Origin: Protea cynaroides
Taxonomy: Eukaryota > Streptophyta > Magnoliopsida > Proteales > Proteaceae
DNA length: 64,000 nt
NCBI GenBank assembly: GCA_028583415.1
Contig: CM053266.1
Location: forward strand, 47,618,726-47,682,725
Direction of reading: 5' to 3'
In this document: piece after piece, positions 48,501 to 59,868 of the stretch
Numbering within the stretch: the stretch's first letter is position 1
Layout of the letters: each line of letters begins with the position of its first letter
Program-made: the position numbers and the translations under genes
Notes under the pieces: model-generated
Told to the model about the DNA's origin: nothing
Databases searched by the model: none
The model's input: the letters and a program-made list of their open reading frames with translations, nothing else

Positions 48501-51500
48501 GTTGTCAAGGAAACGTATGGTCAGTTAAGGAATGATGCCCAGGTGTAAGAGTTACGTAGGAAACTTCATGACACCACTCAAAAGGAGTAATCTTTCTCTC
48601 AGTATTATGCTAAACTTTAAAGACTTTGGCAAAAACTCGATCATTATGCAGATTACCAGTCTACCAATGCAACCGATATTGCTTCTTACAAGAAACATAT
48701 TGATAAGATACAGGTCTATGATTTTCTAGCTAGATTGAACATTGAGTATGACCAGATTTGTGTTCAAGTTCTCAGTTGATCTCCTTTACCCACCTTGGAG
48801 TAGTCCTATGCTTTGGTACATATTGAGGAGAGCTGTAATTTTGCCATGCCTCAGTTTCTTACTACTGATCATTAGCTTTACAGAGTGCCTCTCATTCCAT
48901 GCCTATTATTGATGGACTTTACGCTCCATCAATAATGGCCACGAGTATCTTGAGGGATAGTTTCAGATTTATTTGGCGGACTTTGGGATCAACCATCAGA
49001 GTAGCTGCGTTGACACCTTGACCTAGAATGCGGTAGCCAAACGAAAAAACCACCATCTCTTGGAGGTGGCCTGTGCTCTCATTATTGCTAGCCATGTTCC
49101 CCGATTGATGTTTTGTTGGGTTCTAGTTCCTTTGTCGTTCCTCTCGAGATCTTTGGTTGTGTTATGCGCGCGATCATCGGTCTCTTGGCAAGCTGAATCC
49201 TGAAGGTGTATATTTTTGGGATACTTTGGCTTCTCAGAAGGGCAACAAGTGTTACCATCCTCCCATGCGATGCACCTTGATGACCATGGATATCTCTTCA
49301 TTGTGACCCTTTCGTACTACTCACCGTCACCTCTTCAAGGGAAGTCTGTGCATAATGAAGATGCGTTTGTTCTTGATATTTTTCCTGCTCCGACTCTACC
49401 TAAGGATATTCTAGATCAGGGAGAGCAACGACCATCAGTCTCAGTTCAGGAGGAACTTGAGCCACATACACTAGCTCCGGTCCCAGGAGGAACTGCTTGA
49501 GAATCCAAATGAGTCAACCCTTCAGGTCTATCAGAGAACTCGAAAGAAAAAGCAAGTTGAGACCACCACTACTACTTTTATCATACCGTCGCCACCCTTC
49601 GAGGTAGAGCTACCTACACCATCCTATAAGATCTCTCCTGAGTTACCTATTGATGTCCGTAAAGGTACTAGGGCTTATACTTAACACCTCATATCTCATA
49701 TTGTCTATTATGACTCTCATCCTAGTACCTATCGTGCCTTTGTATCTTCCTTTTCCTCTGTTAAAATTCCACAGAAGTGGCAGGAGGCTTGTGCAGATTT
49801 GAAGTGGAAAGCAGCTATGATAAAATAGATGAAAGCTCTAAAAAAAGAAAGATACATGGGATCTTGTTGCTCTTCCTCTAGGAAAACAACCCGTTGGCTG
49901 CAAATGGGTGTTTGTGGTGAAACAATATTGATGGGATGGTAAACAGGTACAAAGCAAGGCTTGTAGTTAAGAGCTACCCATACATATGAGATTGATTACC
50001 AACTACCAAGAGACATTGCTCTGATTGTCAAATAAAATACTATTCGATTATCATGTGCTGTTATTCTGGGATGGGATCTCCAATAAATGTATGTCAATAA
50101 TGCATTTAAGCATGGTGAACTTGACGAAGAAGTATATATGGACATTCTACTAGGTGTTTCTTTTGATACAACTTGTGGCAAATTATGCAAATACTATTGT
50201 TGAAGAAGTCTCTTCGAGCGTGGTTTGACAGGTTTTACAAGGCTATGATTTCAGCAGGGTACAAGCTGAGCAATGCTGACCATACTCTGTTCATTAAGCG
50301 ATTTGGTGATAGTCTCTTCTCATAGTCTATGTTGATGATATAGTTGTCACTGGAAATGACTATGATGAGATCTCTCGCCTCAAGATCTTCCTTGGACATG
50401 AGTTTGAAATAAAGGATCTAAGAAAACTAAGATATTCTTGGAATTGAAGTTGCTTGATCCTCAGAGGGCATCTTCCTCTCTCAAAGAAAATATGGCCTTG
50501 ATCTTCTTTTCGAAACATGTTTGCTCGGCTGCCATTCCTGTGACACTCCTTTGTAAGTTAATACTCGACTCAAGGATAAGGATGGTGAACCAGTTGATAG
50601 GGGATGTTGTTACTTGTTAGTGGTTCGTTGGAAAGTTGATCTACCTCTCACACACGTGGTCGGACATTGCTTGTGCTGTGAGTTTGCTAACTCAATTTAT
50701 GCATGATCCCTATTCTCATATGGAGGCTATTCTTCGTATTTTCGTTACTTGAAATCAGCCCCTGGAAAAGGGATTCTTTTATGTCCTCATGGTTATATGT
50801 AGATTGAGGCATATAAAGATGCTGATTGGGGTGGATCTCTGGATAGGAAGTCTATTTCTGGTTATGCTATTTTTGTTGTTGGTAATCTGGTCACTTGGTG
50901 TAGCAAGAAGTTGAATGTCATTGCAAAGCTGAAGCAGAATTTCGTTCTTTGTCTCAAGGGACTTGTGAATTACTTTGGTTCAGAATTTTACTAGAAGACC
51001 TTGGTATTCCTGTTCGTCTTCCAATGATGTTGTATTGTGATAATAAAGCTGCAATTAGCATTGCCCATAATCCAGTGCAACATAATCGTACTAAGCATGT
51101 GGAGATCTACAGTTACTTCGTCAAGGAAAAACTCGAGAATGGACTAGTTTGTATGTCCTTCGTGAAGTTAGAAGACCAATTAGCTGATGTATTCAATAAT
51201 GGTTTGGGTGGGAAACTTTTTCATCCTAATTTGGTCAAGTTGGACATATTTGATATCTATGCATCAACTTGAGGGGGATGTTAAAATCTGTGTCAGTTGT
51301 CTAGGTGTCACCTAGTTAGTGCTGTTTACTTTCCAGCTTTGTTTAGATTAGAGTTAGAATTAGAGTTGAGTTTTCTTCTTGGATTCTAACTCTCCTATTG
51401 TCGACTCCTATCGTGAGTATGTGAGTCCTTTTTAGTCATTTTGCAATTCTCTCTTTAATCAAGGCTGGATGATCTTTAGGGATCATCCAAGCATTCAGTC

Positions 51501-53715
51501 CCATTCTTCGTTGTTAACACAAACCTATCATGATAGTCTTCTTTAATAAAATTTATTGTTTGTTAGAAAAGATAATATATACACAAATAATATCTAAAGT
51601 CTAGTGCAATGATATTTTGTATTAGCATTTAATTTTGTTGGTTGGCCCAAAGAGGAAGGAACCCTGGTTGGAAGATCTATTTCTGCAAGATGGCTAAATG
51701 TATGGGGTTGAAATTTGGTAGACATGTAGGCCGCAAAGTTCCCTGCTTACTTGTCAAGTTTGAGTTTAAACGGAGTTCACTGTGCTCACTTGTCAAATTC
51801 AGTTCAAACAGAGTTTGCCACATATGGAAAAATGAAGCACGAAAAAAATTCTGGACTACCAGGAGGCTGTACGGATTACCGAGGGGATGCATGGACTAAC
51901 ATGGGGGGCATGCCATTACAAAGGATGGCAACTAATTAATTTCGGGCTGAAATATGACGTGGTCAATCCAGACCAGTATTCCATCACAATGGAGGACAAC
52001 TGAATAATTTGGGGCTGAAATTTGACATGTGGTCAATCCAGACCCGTATTCCATCACAAAGGAGGACAACTGATTAATTTGGGGCTGGAATTTGACTTGT
52101 GGTTCCAGACCATTCCTCAGACATCCAATGGTTGGAATTGCCAAAATCATCCTTCAATGTGGTGCAAATAGATGTGCCAACCAAGAATATTTTTGCCTTG
52201 AAGTCTCCAATTTTTTGAGCGAAGAAGCAGACTTCCTTTTGAGACATTGTATTATACTGGTCACTTCTTTATCGTAGCTGTGAATTCATCATTCCTTTAT
52301 ACTGATCAGTCCCTTTATTGACTATGAGATTATGATACGCACCCCTTCAGCATTGCAATTATGCTTCACTGTGTATGTCTCTTCGCTTGTCCTAGTCTAT
52401 GAAAAGGTTGATTTGATCTAGATTTGCATAGAGTAATGAAGCATCAATTTATATATATATATGCCATCCTGAGAGTTCTTTCAAAGGTTTTTTCTTTTTA
52501 TATTTTTAACCTCATAGTTTCAGACAGCATGTGAGTACGGGTTTGAAATAGCAAAATTTTATGGAACCATGTGATGCTTTCTTCTTTTCTGACAAAATTA
52601 TTGATTGAGAGAATATGCAAATAGGAAGAATAATTAATTAGCAATTTGTGTGACCTAAACTGATGGATATTTTGATTACGGTGATATTGGACCTACCCAT
52701 CCTGGAAGTGTAAATGAATTTCTTTCTGTTATTGGGTCTACATATGTAGGCTATGGTGATTTGGTGACATGCTTTTGTTGTTTTTAATTTTCTGTTTTTA
52801 ATGTGTTTGATGTTTTAATTCTTGTTTAGATATGTGTTAAGCATTATGCATGTTTATATGATCAAATTCAAATATTGAAGAAGACTCGTCGTCTGTTCGT
52901 GTGCTGCTTATGTGTATGAAAAGGCTTAGGGAATGGATGATTTATTTTTCTCTGCAATTGCTTGAAATGTCTAGACCATTCAGATCGCACAGTTCGGTTC
53001 ATGTTGCTGATTAGTTTACAATTTGATCCAATTGTCTGCTTGAGTATAGATTCAGCTCCATAGCTTTCCTTTCCCTTTTAGCTTTTGAAAAATATTTCAA
53101 TCAATGATGTTTATAATGTAAGAGAAAGTCAGAGTGGAGAGGGTGCTTTTGTGCATATAGGACATGTTACACATGTTTGTGCTCCTTTTGATTTGTGGAA
53201 GCTTCTTGCTTCACACAAAATTATTCGGAGAACTCCACTTGCTCAGAAACATTGTGGCTTTCACTTGACAGGAAGCGTTTGTTTAGTATGATCAACGATC
53301 TTCCCACCATCTTTGAAGTTGTGGCTGAAAGGAAGCCCATGAAAGACAAGCCCAGTGCAGATAGTGGAAGCAAATCCAGACTCAGCACAAAAGTGAGACA
53401 AGATAAATAGATTGTAGTTTCTTCTCACCCCTTAATATTAAACTATTTTTTCATCTTTGGCAGAGAACTAGTGATGGACAGGTGAAGACCAGTTCGAAAC
53501 CAGCTGATGAGAGCTTTGGGGAGGATGAAGATGAACACAGTGAAACCCTTTGTGGGAGTTGTGGTGGGAACTACAATGCTGATGAATTTTGGATTGGCTG
53601 TGATATTTGCGAGAGGTGGTTCCATGGAAAATGTGTGAAGATAACACCTGCGAAGGCTGAGAGCATAAAACAGTACAAGTGTCCTTCTTGCAGCTTGAAG
53701 AGAGGCAGACAGTAG
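36560..53715 (+). CDS. Alfin-like PHD-finger histone reader, 5 exons
   Basis: Exons are 36560-36659, 36753-36785, 37043-37265, 53272-53392 and 53464-53715. All joins keep the frame and give 242 aa, the normal family size. Residues 8-130 form the Alfin N-terminal domain: NPRTVEEIFKDYNARRAGIV, then [60 protein letters not shown] and KRLFSMINDLPTIFEVV. A Ser/Lys-rich linker and an acidic stretch (EDEDEHSE) follow. The C-terminal PHD finger (about 188-237) has its C4HC3 ligands: CGSC, CDIC, WFHGKC and CPSC. Known family role: nuclear proteins whose PHD finger binds H3K4me3 and whose N-terminal domain contacts Polycomb and other regulators, with links to salt and stress responses. Odd: intron 3 is 16,006 bp and holds nested retrotransposons. 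The second ATG (36566) is an alternative start. Confidence 0.94.
39681..39705. repeat. GGGTTGA repeat, short form in block B
   Basis: Two GGGTTGA units at the place where block A has four plus variants (20953-21003). Confidence 0.75.
40866..41186 (-). mobile_element. TRIM (miniature LTR retrotransposon), copy B
   Basis: Terminal repeats at 40866-40970 and 41079-41186 (TGTTGAAGTATC at both starts; ends ACA). The minus-strand primer-binding site TGGTATCAGAGCC is at 41066-41078, complementary to tRNA-Met. Flanks are CAAGC and CCAGT. The interior holds a long poly-C run (about 40971-40986). Shared with block A, so older than the duplication. Confidence 0.82.
42444..42545. repeat. Tandem repeat, ATGGCTCTC/GGATGAA units
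   Basis: Just under three copies of a 40-48 bp unit (ATGGCTCTCCGTAGGATGAA, then CGGAGCTTCAC). The unit itself contains a small inverted pair (CTCCGT / ACGGAG). Confidence 0.75.
42546..44589. other. Intron 3 sequence with a possible minus-strand LINE tail near 43120-43720
   Basis: At 43125-43165 the + strand resembles the reversed tail of a LINE (ATTTTTTAGAGAAAAG..). On the minus strand, 43718-43503 reads REWSIRCKLCGDAQKNGYPF, but no confident domain can be named. The remainder is AT-rich with a poly-A run (42895-42914). Confidence 0.3.
44590..44754 (+). other. Exon-like open stretch, 54 codons, unknown
   Basis: Starts right after TTTCAG and runs to a TGA: LTVKINKEICQYMVGHVVEM, then DTKLRMFLIQDGDGPF. 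Composition and acceptor look like a last exon, but it is not part of the Alfin-like protein and no family is recognised. Could be a gene fragment carried in by a transposon, or chance. Confidence 0.3.
44939..45410. mobile_element. TCTCGAC-rich non-autonomous element, copy 2
   Basis: Starts GATCAAAATCTCGAG and ends TCGAGATTGTCGAG. The interior matches 8735-9321 (GAAAAGCCGTGAAGGCTT, ..GACCATTTTAAGGCTTGATAC). It is shorter, with a changed right half. Confidence 0.65.
45411..46204. other. Intron 3 filler before the copia element
   Basis: AT-rich sequence with no recognised gene or element. 46060-46200 may hold displaced 5' LTR sequence. Confidence 0.4.
46205..46453 (+). repeat. copia 5' LTR
   Basis: Matches 51296-51519, except for an extra 30-35 bp (poly-T then GGGTAGGTGTGTCCCATG) near its right end, which looks like a local duplication of the CCCAT.CTTCGTT segment. 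Confidence 0.85.
46725..47600 (+). mobile_element. L1 LINE, 5' truncated, nested in the copia element
   Basis: A 17-bp target duplication AAGATCGAGTTATTTCT flanks the insert (46725-46741 and 47584-47600). The insert ends in a poly-A tail (47575-47583). It encodes the C-terminal zf-RVT domain of ORF2: VLNAIPRHPPGSGDITIW, FSFSSAWDSVRSRSP, LCWVADEDVNHLFFECPFSK. That is the C-x2-C..H-x4-C zinc pattern, then KLAFGAMVYHIWFERNLRRW. Frame is open from 46793 to 47158. About 842 bp are new. Confidence 0.93.
48180..48780 (+). pseudogene. copia gag remnant
   Basis: Frames give TSLKSDGTNYLIW, STYLTIAGRGF, MEKPLTAGTV, and later VKETYGQLRNDAQV, YYAKL.RLWQKLDHYA and FLARLNIEYDQI. This matches the UBN2-type gag polyprotein of plant copia elements. 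Several stops interrupt it, and no zinc knuckle or protease follows. Confidence 0.8.
49150..51272 (+). pseudogene. copia pol remnant (integrase end, reverse transcriptase, RNase H)
   Basis: 49170-49300 reads YARDHRSLGKLNPEGV and KGNKCYHPP in shifting frames, the C-terminal integrase region. 50300-50420 keeps the catalytic YVDD of reverse transcriptase (VYVDDIVVTGNDYDEISRLK). 50808-50920 gives AYKDADWGGSLDRKSISGYA, and 50949-51269 gives MMLYCDNKAAISIAHNPVQH and KHVEIYSYFVKEKL, the RNase H domain. Protease and integrase core are missing or unreadable; not functional. Confidence 0.85.
51279..51519 (+). repeat. copia 3' LTR
   Basis: Starts TGTTAAAATCTG after the polypurine tract and ends TTGTTAACA. 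It differs from the 5' LTR by several substitutions and indels, so the insertion is not recent. Confidence 0.87.
51924..52112. repeat. 72-bp tandem repeat, about 2.6 copies
   Basis: Units contain GGACAACTGATTAATTTGGG, then GGTCAATCCAGACC.GTATTC. Non-coding, inside Alfin-like intron 3. Confidence 0.85.
52113..53271. other. End of Alfin-like intron 3
   Basis: AT-rich sequence with a short TATATA run near 52449; otherwise nothing recognised. The acceptor at 53269-53271 ends it. Confidence 0.6.
53272..53392 (+). CDS. Alfin-like exon 4
   Basis: The first base completes the Arg codon begun by exon 3. It encodes KRLFSMINDLPTIFEVV, then a Lys/Ser-rich linker ending STK. The donor is AAAA|GTGAG; reading through it would stop at TAG 53408-53410. 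Confidence 0.92.
53464..53715 (+). CDS. Alfin-like exon 5 (PHD finger)
   Basis: Acceptor TTTGGCAG. Encodes the acidic linker and the full C4HC3 PHD finger, including the aromatic DEFWIGCDIC segment that in the family forms the H3K4me3 pocket. Ends LKRGRQ and TAG. Confidence 0.94.
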   Translation, partial: RTSDGQVKTSSKPADESFGEDEDEHSETLCGSCGGNYNADEFWIGCDICERWFHGKCVKITPAKAESIKQYKCPSCSLKRGRQ

Positions 53716-56700
53716 TCACAACAGCTGATCAAGGTTAACATTGTTTTGTTGGCTGACATTGTAGCAGTAGTAGTAGTATCTATGACAATCAAATATTCTT
53801 GGTGTTGTGATAAAATTTTCAATCGAGACCCTTTAAAGGGGTTTGAACGTTCGGTCTTACCCCAGTTGTTGTCCTTTCTGCTGTTTCTTTATAATATTTT
53901 CTGTTAGATATTTGTTACATACACGCATGCAATTTAAAGGAATTTGTATCGTTTGTGATGTTATAATGTGCAAGGTCTTGTTTTCTGGTTGAGGTTTGTT
54001 GCTACAGATTTGTGCAGAACTGAGCATTGATTTGTTACTGGCATTTTCATCGGAAAACTTGTTAAGTCCTTCACTTCGACCGATGGTGCAGAAATTGCTT
54101 CCATAACTGGCGCCTATATCTGGCACAAGGCACTTGGTAGGACCTCAAACTGAGGTGCAGTGAAGTATGGCTTCTCCATTTTTAAGTTTCTGAAAGATGG
54201 TTAAACAAATTTTCACTCTTTAGCAGAAGTTTAAGACAACTGACTTTGTTTCGGAGCCATGTAAAAGGATGATGTGGCAATCTGAAATCTAGGATAGGTA
54301 ACTGGGTGGTGGACTGGCCACATGAAATTCAGTTGGTGGATTGTGAATTTTGGTGGTTTAATTCAACTGTATTTATTTCTTAATGGATTGTTGCACTTTG
54401 TATTATTCGCTGTTAAATAAATCATCTTTCCCTCTTCTCAACTATCTCTTGGAGCTTTCATTAGCTACAATTTATTTATTTATTTATTTATTTTTTTAGT
54501 CGCATTATATGTTTAGTTTGGTGTGAAAAAAGAGTAGGAAACATACCAAAAAAAAAATGAGTAGGAAAATGGTTGAAAATTCGCATTGGAAGTGGAAAAT
54601 ATATTACGGCACCCCACTGATTCGGAAGTATATTTGCATGTTTTGTGTTTTTTGAAAAGTGATCTCAAAATTTGACATTTGATGGTTAAAAATGATGTGG
54701 ACTAGTCACATCTTAAATTTTAAGATTTGATGTAACATTTCATATGTCGGCATAAATACTGGTGGTCTCTGGATAATTTTATTTAAATTTTTTTTAATGC
54801 CTTGTTTTATCAATTGGCAATTTAGATTCAGATTGGATTAAAATTTGATAGATGAATATATAACTTCTAGGATTATTTATACACAAAATTTTAGCCATAC
54901 TTAAACTATCATATAATAATTATCAAGATGTATATACTCCCAAAAGAATTAATGCATCCAATTTCTATAACCTTCCAATCTTATAAGAAAAAAAATCCTT
55001 CTAGATTTCATAAAGAACACGTGCTCTAATGACAGGTCTTGCTTTAGGACTCAAATTTTTTCCTTTTGTTTGATCGTAATTATTTTGAGGTTTTCATTGT
55101 GGCCAAAGATATCCCATGAAAAGGAATCGGTCTCAATTGACTATTGATACTAGTTAGTCTCGAGTAGACGGAAGCATTGGTTTATTGTCCCAATTTAATC
55201 GAAAGTAAGGGAAAAAATGATACCAGATATATGTACAAAATTAAGATCCCCTCCCTACGAGTAAAGTCCAAATTCAAATAGGATTTGAGAAATGGAAGAT
55301 CAAAGAAATTGAAAAAATTAGGAGAGATCTACAATGGTTGGAGAATCGATAGGTGTGAATGGATGGACATATACAGGAGGGACTTGAAGGTCCTTTGCTC
55401 ACATGTCAAATGGTATAATCTCTAGATTGAGCTAAAATTTTGTGGATAGACTAATCTTAAGGTCTTCTATTCATACGGTTTTGTTTGTCCATGTAGACAT
55501 GTAAAATTTTCCTACTTCCCCAATGCATTTTACATCAAAACAAACAACAAAAAAAATCATATTTTATAAGAAAATTTTATTTCTCTGTCGTTAATAGAAG
55601 CAAGAGCCTATTCAACAATTCAGTTCAAAAAATGTTTGTCAAGTGTCAAAACAAAATATTAAAATGAAATATAAACTACCGGTGTGTACTTTTGTTTCTA
55701 TCTCTCTCTCTTCCAAATGACCAGCTATCGGTCCTTCTCATTTTCCCAATTTTTCCACTCACATATAAAATTTTAATATACCCCACTAACATATAAGATT
55801 CTAATATACCCTACTTTTAACTAAATGAAAAATAATAGTGATGAAAGTTGAAGAACTGTACTCCCTATCTATTCCCACCAGGAGGAAAGAATATAAAAAG
55901 GAAAAAAGCCCAACCCAATAAGGATAAAGGAGATTCTAGTACCACTGTATAAAGACGTCTGTAGCCTACAATTGGAGTAAGCATAGTGGAGCTGACTGTG
56001 TACACACGTGTAAAGCTTCATCAGCAAGATCTGAGGACTTCTTTTCTAGTCAACTCAAAAAAAATGTAGGAAAAAAAAAAAATCCTTCAATCTCTCTTGG
56101 CATGTTGGACCTAAAGTCTTAACAAGAACATCATATATTGGAGGGAGTGGTTGAGGTCACGAGTCATGACCCATTTGGCCATACATCAACCAAAATGGTG
56201 GCAAACATCACCTGTGGTTTTCGGTCTCATCAATGTAACACTCTTTAGTAGGATATTTATTGACGCAAATCTTAGCAATCGTCAGATCACGAAAAACCTC
56301 TTTTTCTTTTTCGTCTTAGATATCAAAACTGTTCTCTATATATTGTGGTTTCAGTGATTACTTGATGACAAGAAAACCTTGACACCGGCAGATGTCGAGT
56401 CCCAACTCCCAATCCATCCACACGCATCACAACAGCATCTAACTTCATATGGAAAAAAATGGTTCCAATGTATCAATCAATCAATTCCACTAAACTTAAT
56501 AAGGGGAAACTTTTCGATTGATAATGAAGGTTGTGAGAATTACACTAGTATGGACCACTAGTGTTTCTTTTTCGTTTTCCTAACCATTTAGACACGTGAT
56601 GGAATTAAATCTAAATGACCATCTTGTGATTTAATAATGATATGTCGGCAAGCTTCACTTGACTGAAGTGTTCTATTACCAATGCTTTTGGGTTTAAATT

Positions 56701-59126
56701 TTAAATTTGAAATAAAGTTCAGATGTTTATAGATTCCGAAGCCAAGTTCAATGATAATCTAAGGGCTTGTTTGGAAACAAAGCAGTCCCAACTTAAGAGA
56801 GTAGCTTTAGTTTTACCATTAAATTAATGGACATAGATAAACATCATGGGAATTTTATATTTTTATCCCCATCCAAATCTTAGACAGAAGATCTTTGAAA
56901 TCTGCATTCTAAAGGATATTCTTTGTATCTCTTGCTCAAATAAAAAAGAATCTAAGGGGGTATTTTAGTCAAGGATCTTATTATGGGGGAAAAAAATCTC
57001 TTATATATGTTGCCAGTCCCTTCAACCGTGATTGATCTAGTAGTTGGAATTTATCTAGCAGGTGCCCATCAAGTTAAATCCAATTATTGGATCACGGCTC
57101 GAGTCCCCACTTGATCTGGAGATCCCCACAAGGCTGCTGGAGACATCACTAAACCCAAAGATGTCTCTTGCAAAGCCCTTGCAACTATATAGAAAGCCGT
57201 TTGCTTGTTGCCAAACCACACCATATCGTTTTCTTTTGAATCAAAGTAGGGCGAGCTGATGACCCATATAAACATATTAGGCAAAAAATATCGATTGCAA
57301 GCATGGCAGCTTTCACAGGTTTGAATTTGATGGGTAGGGTGTCCTTAAGATTCCCTGCTTACATATCAAGTTGTAGCCAATTCGAGTTGATTAGGTCATA
57401 ATGTAGATCATCCAAAATTATTATTAGGAGGGTAATCTAGACCTTGACTAGTTTATCAATTTGAAATTGAATCCTAAATACAATATAAAAAAAGTAAAAC
57501 GAAATAGAAAGAAACAATCACACGACACAAAGATTAATTAAATGGTTCAATAGAGATTTTCCGCTGTTTCACTATTAAGGGAGAATAGAATTACAACGTC
57601 CGTCCTCATGCATCGTCTTGTTAGAGAAAACCTTTGCTATTTATTTATATCAAATCCTATACAGATATATTTACCGAAATACCCATATAAATATCTTTCG
57701 GAATTAACCCATAAACTTATGCAACAAAATACAAAACATACTACTCCTAACATGTCCAGAATTGCTTGCATATGGTGTAAGTAAGGCCGTTTGTTGTCTA
57801 GTACAATTTCTCACCCTTAAGTACGTAGCTGGATGAATGCGATAGTGGGAAGACATTTTCTTTGAGAGTATAAAATAAAATAATATCATTCTAAGTACTA
57901 ATCAAAACAAACGGAACTTATGTATGTTTATCCATTTTAATTTATTATTTCTGCAATCATACAGACATTTCCTAGCTCCCTTTTTATTTGTGGTTATACA
58001 TATGAAAATATATTTCATCATTCAACAAAATCAAAGTCAAACCATTGAAAGGCAACTTATACACGCCAGTAGAATATCCAAAGGTGATCTAATCCACTAC
58101 TGTTCACACAACAGATCACACATTAAGATCTAGTTTTTGAGCCACACAATTTGGACCACTACCGAATCCCTGCCACCACAAATTTAAATTCCAAATACAA
58201 TGTTTCCCATTACCAGTTGCAGCTGATGATTGCAGCACCCACTTCCCCTTTTTGTGTGTGAGAGAGAGAGAAATGTTGAGAGTTCCTCATCACCCTCCAA
58301 TCCTTTTTTATTTTTTTTGTTATTATCTTAATACATTGTTATCATGGTTTAAGTAATCAGTATCAGACCCAAATCGATTTGATCTCAATATAGATCAATC
58401 GGAATCAACTTGGATCAGTCTCTTTGTTTTTTTTTTTGGGATCAGACACTTAACTCTGCATTGGATAATTTTTTCTCCACTTTACTCCATGTTGAAGACA
58501 AAGTAGGCAGGCAAGTTTTTCTTGCAATCATTACCAATATTAGTCTATCACTGTACACAGCCTTCAATCATACCTTTCTAAGCTTTTTAGGATTTAAGTT
58601 CTATCACTAGAGCCTTTACTTGAGCAATGATCATGGTTTGTGCAATATTAATCTCGAGTCATATTATTAAATTAAGGTCAGCCTTGGTGTAATGATAAAG
58701 TTGCTTTATTCTACTCGGGTGGTCGTGGGTATGAATCGAAAAACAGTTCAGGATTAGTTGCTTGCATATGTAAGGAAATCGCCCACCTAATTAGGTGGTT
58801 TGATACCTTGTATAATTCCATGACACAATTTATTCTTCGACTTACATTTGAGAAAGTGACCCACATTTTTCATCATGGAAATTGTGTTGTAGATACTTTA
58901 GCTACTAATGAGGCATCCTCATAATTGGAGAAAAGGTCCAGTGATGATATGGATGGATAATGAGATAAATCTTCGGAGAATTTGTCCCTAAAAACCAGTT
59001 TATAAGGTGAAGGAACTCAAAACCATATCAACTCACATCAAATTTCTTATAGAATCAATGTCAAACTAATCCCCTATAAAACTAATATGAGATCGTAACA
59101 AATAAAATGAAACTATAAGAGAGAAA

Positions 59127-59127
<1 letters not shown>
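53716..59127. other. Alfin-like 3' flank and AT-rich intergenic DNA
   Basis: The first few hundred bases are probably 3' UTR. A TTTA-repeat run lies at 54471-54497. No coding sequence was recognised across this stretch; short frames lack any domain. Confidence 0.5.
58672..58775 (+). mobile_element. Possible tRNA-derived SINE remnant
   Basis: TTGGTGTAATGATAAAG resembles a Pol III A box and GGTCGTGGGTATGAATCG a B box, followed by AAAAACAGTTCAGG, similar in layout to plant Au-type SINEs. Diverged; no clear tail or target duplication. Confidence 0.4.

Positions 59128-59157
<30 letters not shown>
59128..59157. repeat. (GA)n microsatellite
   Basis: Perfect GA run ending in a short G run. Confidence 0.9.
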
Positions 59158-59163
<6 letters not shown>

Positions 59164-59776
59164 TAATTCAATTTCAACATTTTCTTGAGAGCATTTTGGA
59201 GGATGGAGTGAGGTGGAGTTTGGCTCTTAATAGGAGTACTTGAGTCAAATTCTTTATAAAATATTTGGTTGTATGGGATGTTAGAGGGAGGGTATTCAAA
59301 GATTGAAGGGTTTGGATGAGTAGTGAACGATAATTCAGAGTTGGTAAATCGTTTGTAAAATGTTTTGGAATAATCCTATATTAGTAAAGTTTGGAATTTT
59401 AGGTACGTTATATATTGAGTCCCTTTACTTAACCAATCAAACTTTTGAGATGGAAACTTAACATGGTATTAGAACTCTAGGTTCTCTTCGTACAGTCACC
59501 TAAAATAAGAATATGCTACGTATACTACCACTTAAAAGTGGGACAACACGTAAGGAAGAGTATTGAGAATAATCCCACATTGGTAAAGTCTAGAATCTTA
59601 AGTCCCTTCACTTAAGAATTTGAACTTTTATGATGAAAACTTAACAGTAAATTCAGATGTTGTTTTCAAGTGTTTGATTAGGGAGTGAGTCAATTTTGAT
59701 GGGTCTCATTGGGTAAATAACTTTTTGAAGAAAAAAAAGGGAAATAGTTATTCGGTCTAGCATTACGGTTAATTAA
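59158..59776. other. Intergenic between two microsatellites
   Basis: AT-rich. The segments 59365-59470 and 59555-59645 are similar (AATCC..ATT.GTAAAGT.T.GAAT), an old internal duplication. No gene. Confidence 0.4.
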
Positions 59777-59791
59777 TAAATAAATAAATAA

Positions 59792-59866
<75 letters not shown>
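59777..59866. repeat. (AAAT)n then long (AT)n microsatellite
   Basis: TAAA tetramers (59777-59797) pass into about 34 AT units. The apparent minus-strand frame across it is just a Tyr-Ile repeat. Confidence 0.92.

Positions 59867-59868
<2 letters not shown>

Larger units (their letters stand above)
46205..51519 (+). mobile_element. Decayed Ty1/copia LTR retrotransposon
   Basis: The 5' LTR (46205-46453) and 3' LTR (51279-51519) share GTTGTCTAGGTGTCACCTAG and end CTTCGTTGTTAACA. The primer-binding site TGGTATCAGAGC follows at 46454, and the polypurine GAGGGGGAT precedes the 3' LTR. Order gag, integrase end, reverse transcriptase, RNase H is that of copia. The reading frames are broken by many stops and shifts. 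The first 17 bp of the 5' LTR are missing or diverged. It lies in the same direction as the host gene, inside its third intron. Confidence 0.9.
37266..53271 (+). other. Alfin-like intron 3, 16 kb, with nested transposons
   Basis: Donor GAAAG|GTACATG and acceptor TTGACAG. It includes the rest of block B, a TRIM (40866-41186), a tandem repeat (42444-42545), a TCTCGAC element (44939-45410), a copia element (46205-51519) with a LINE inside it, and a 72-bp tandem repeat (51924-52112). Confidence 0.9.
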
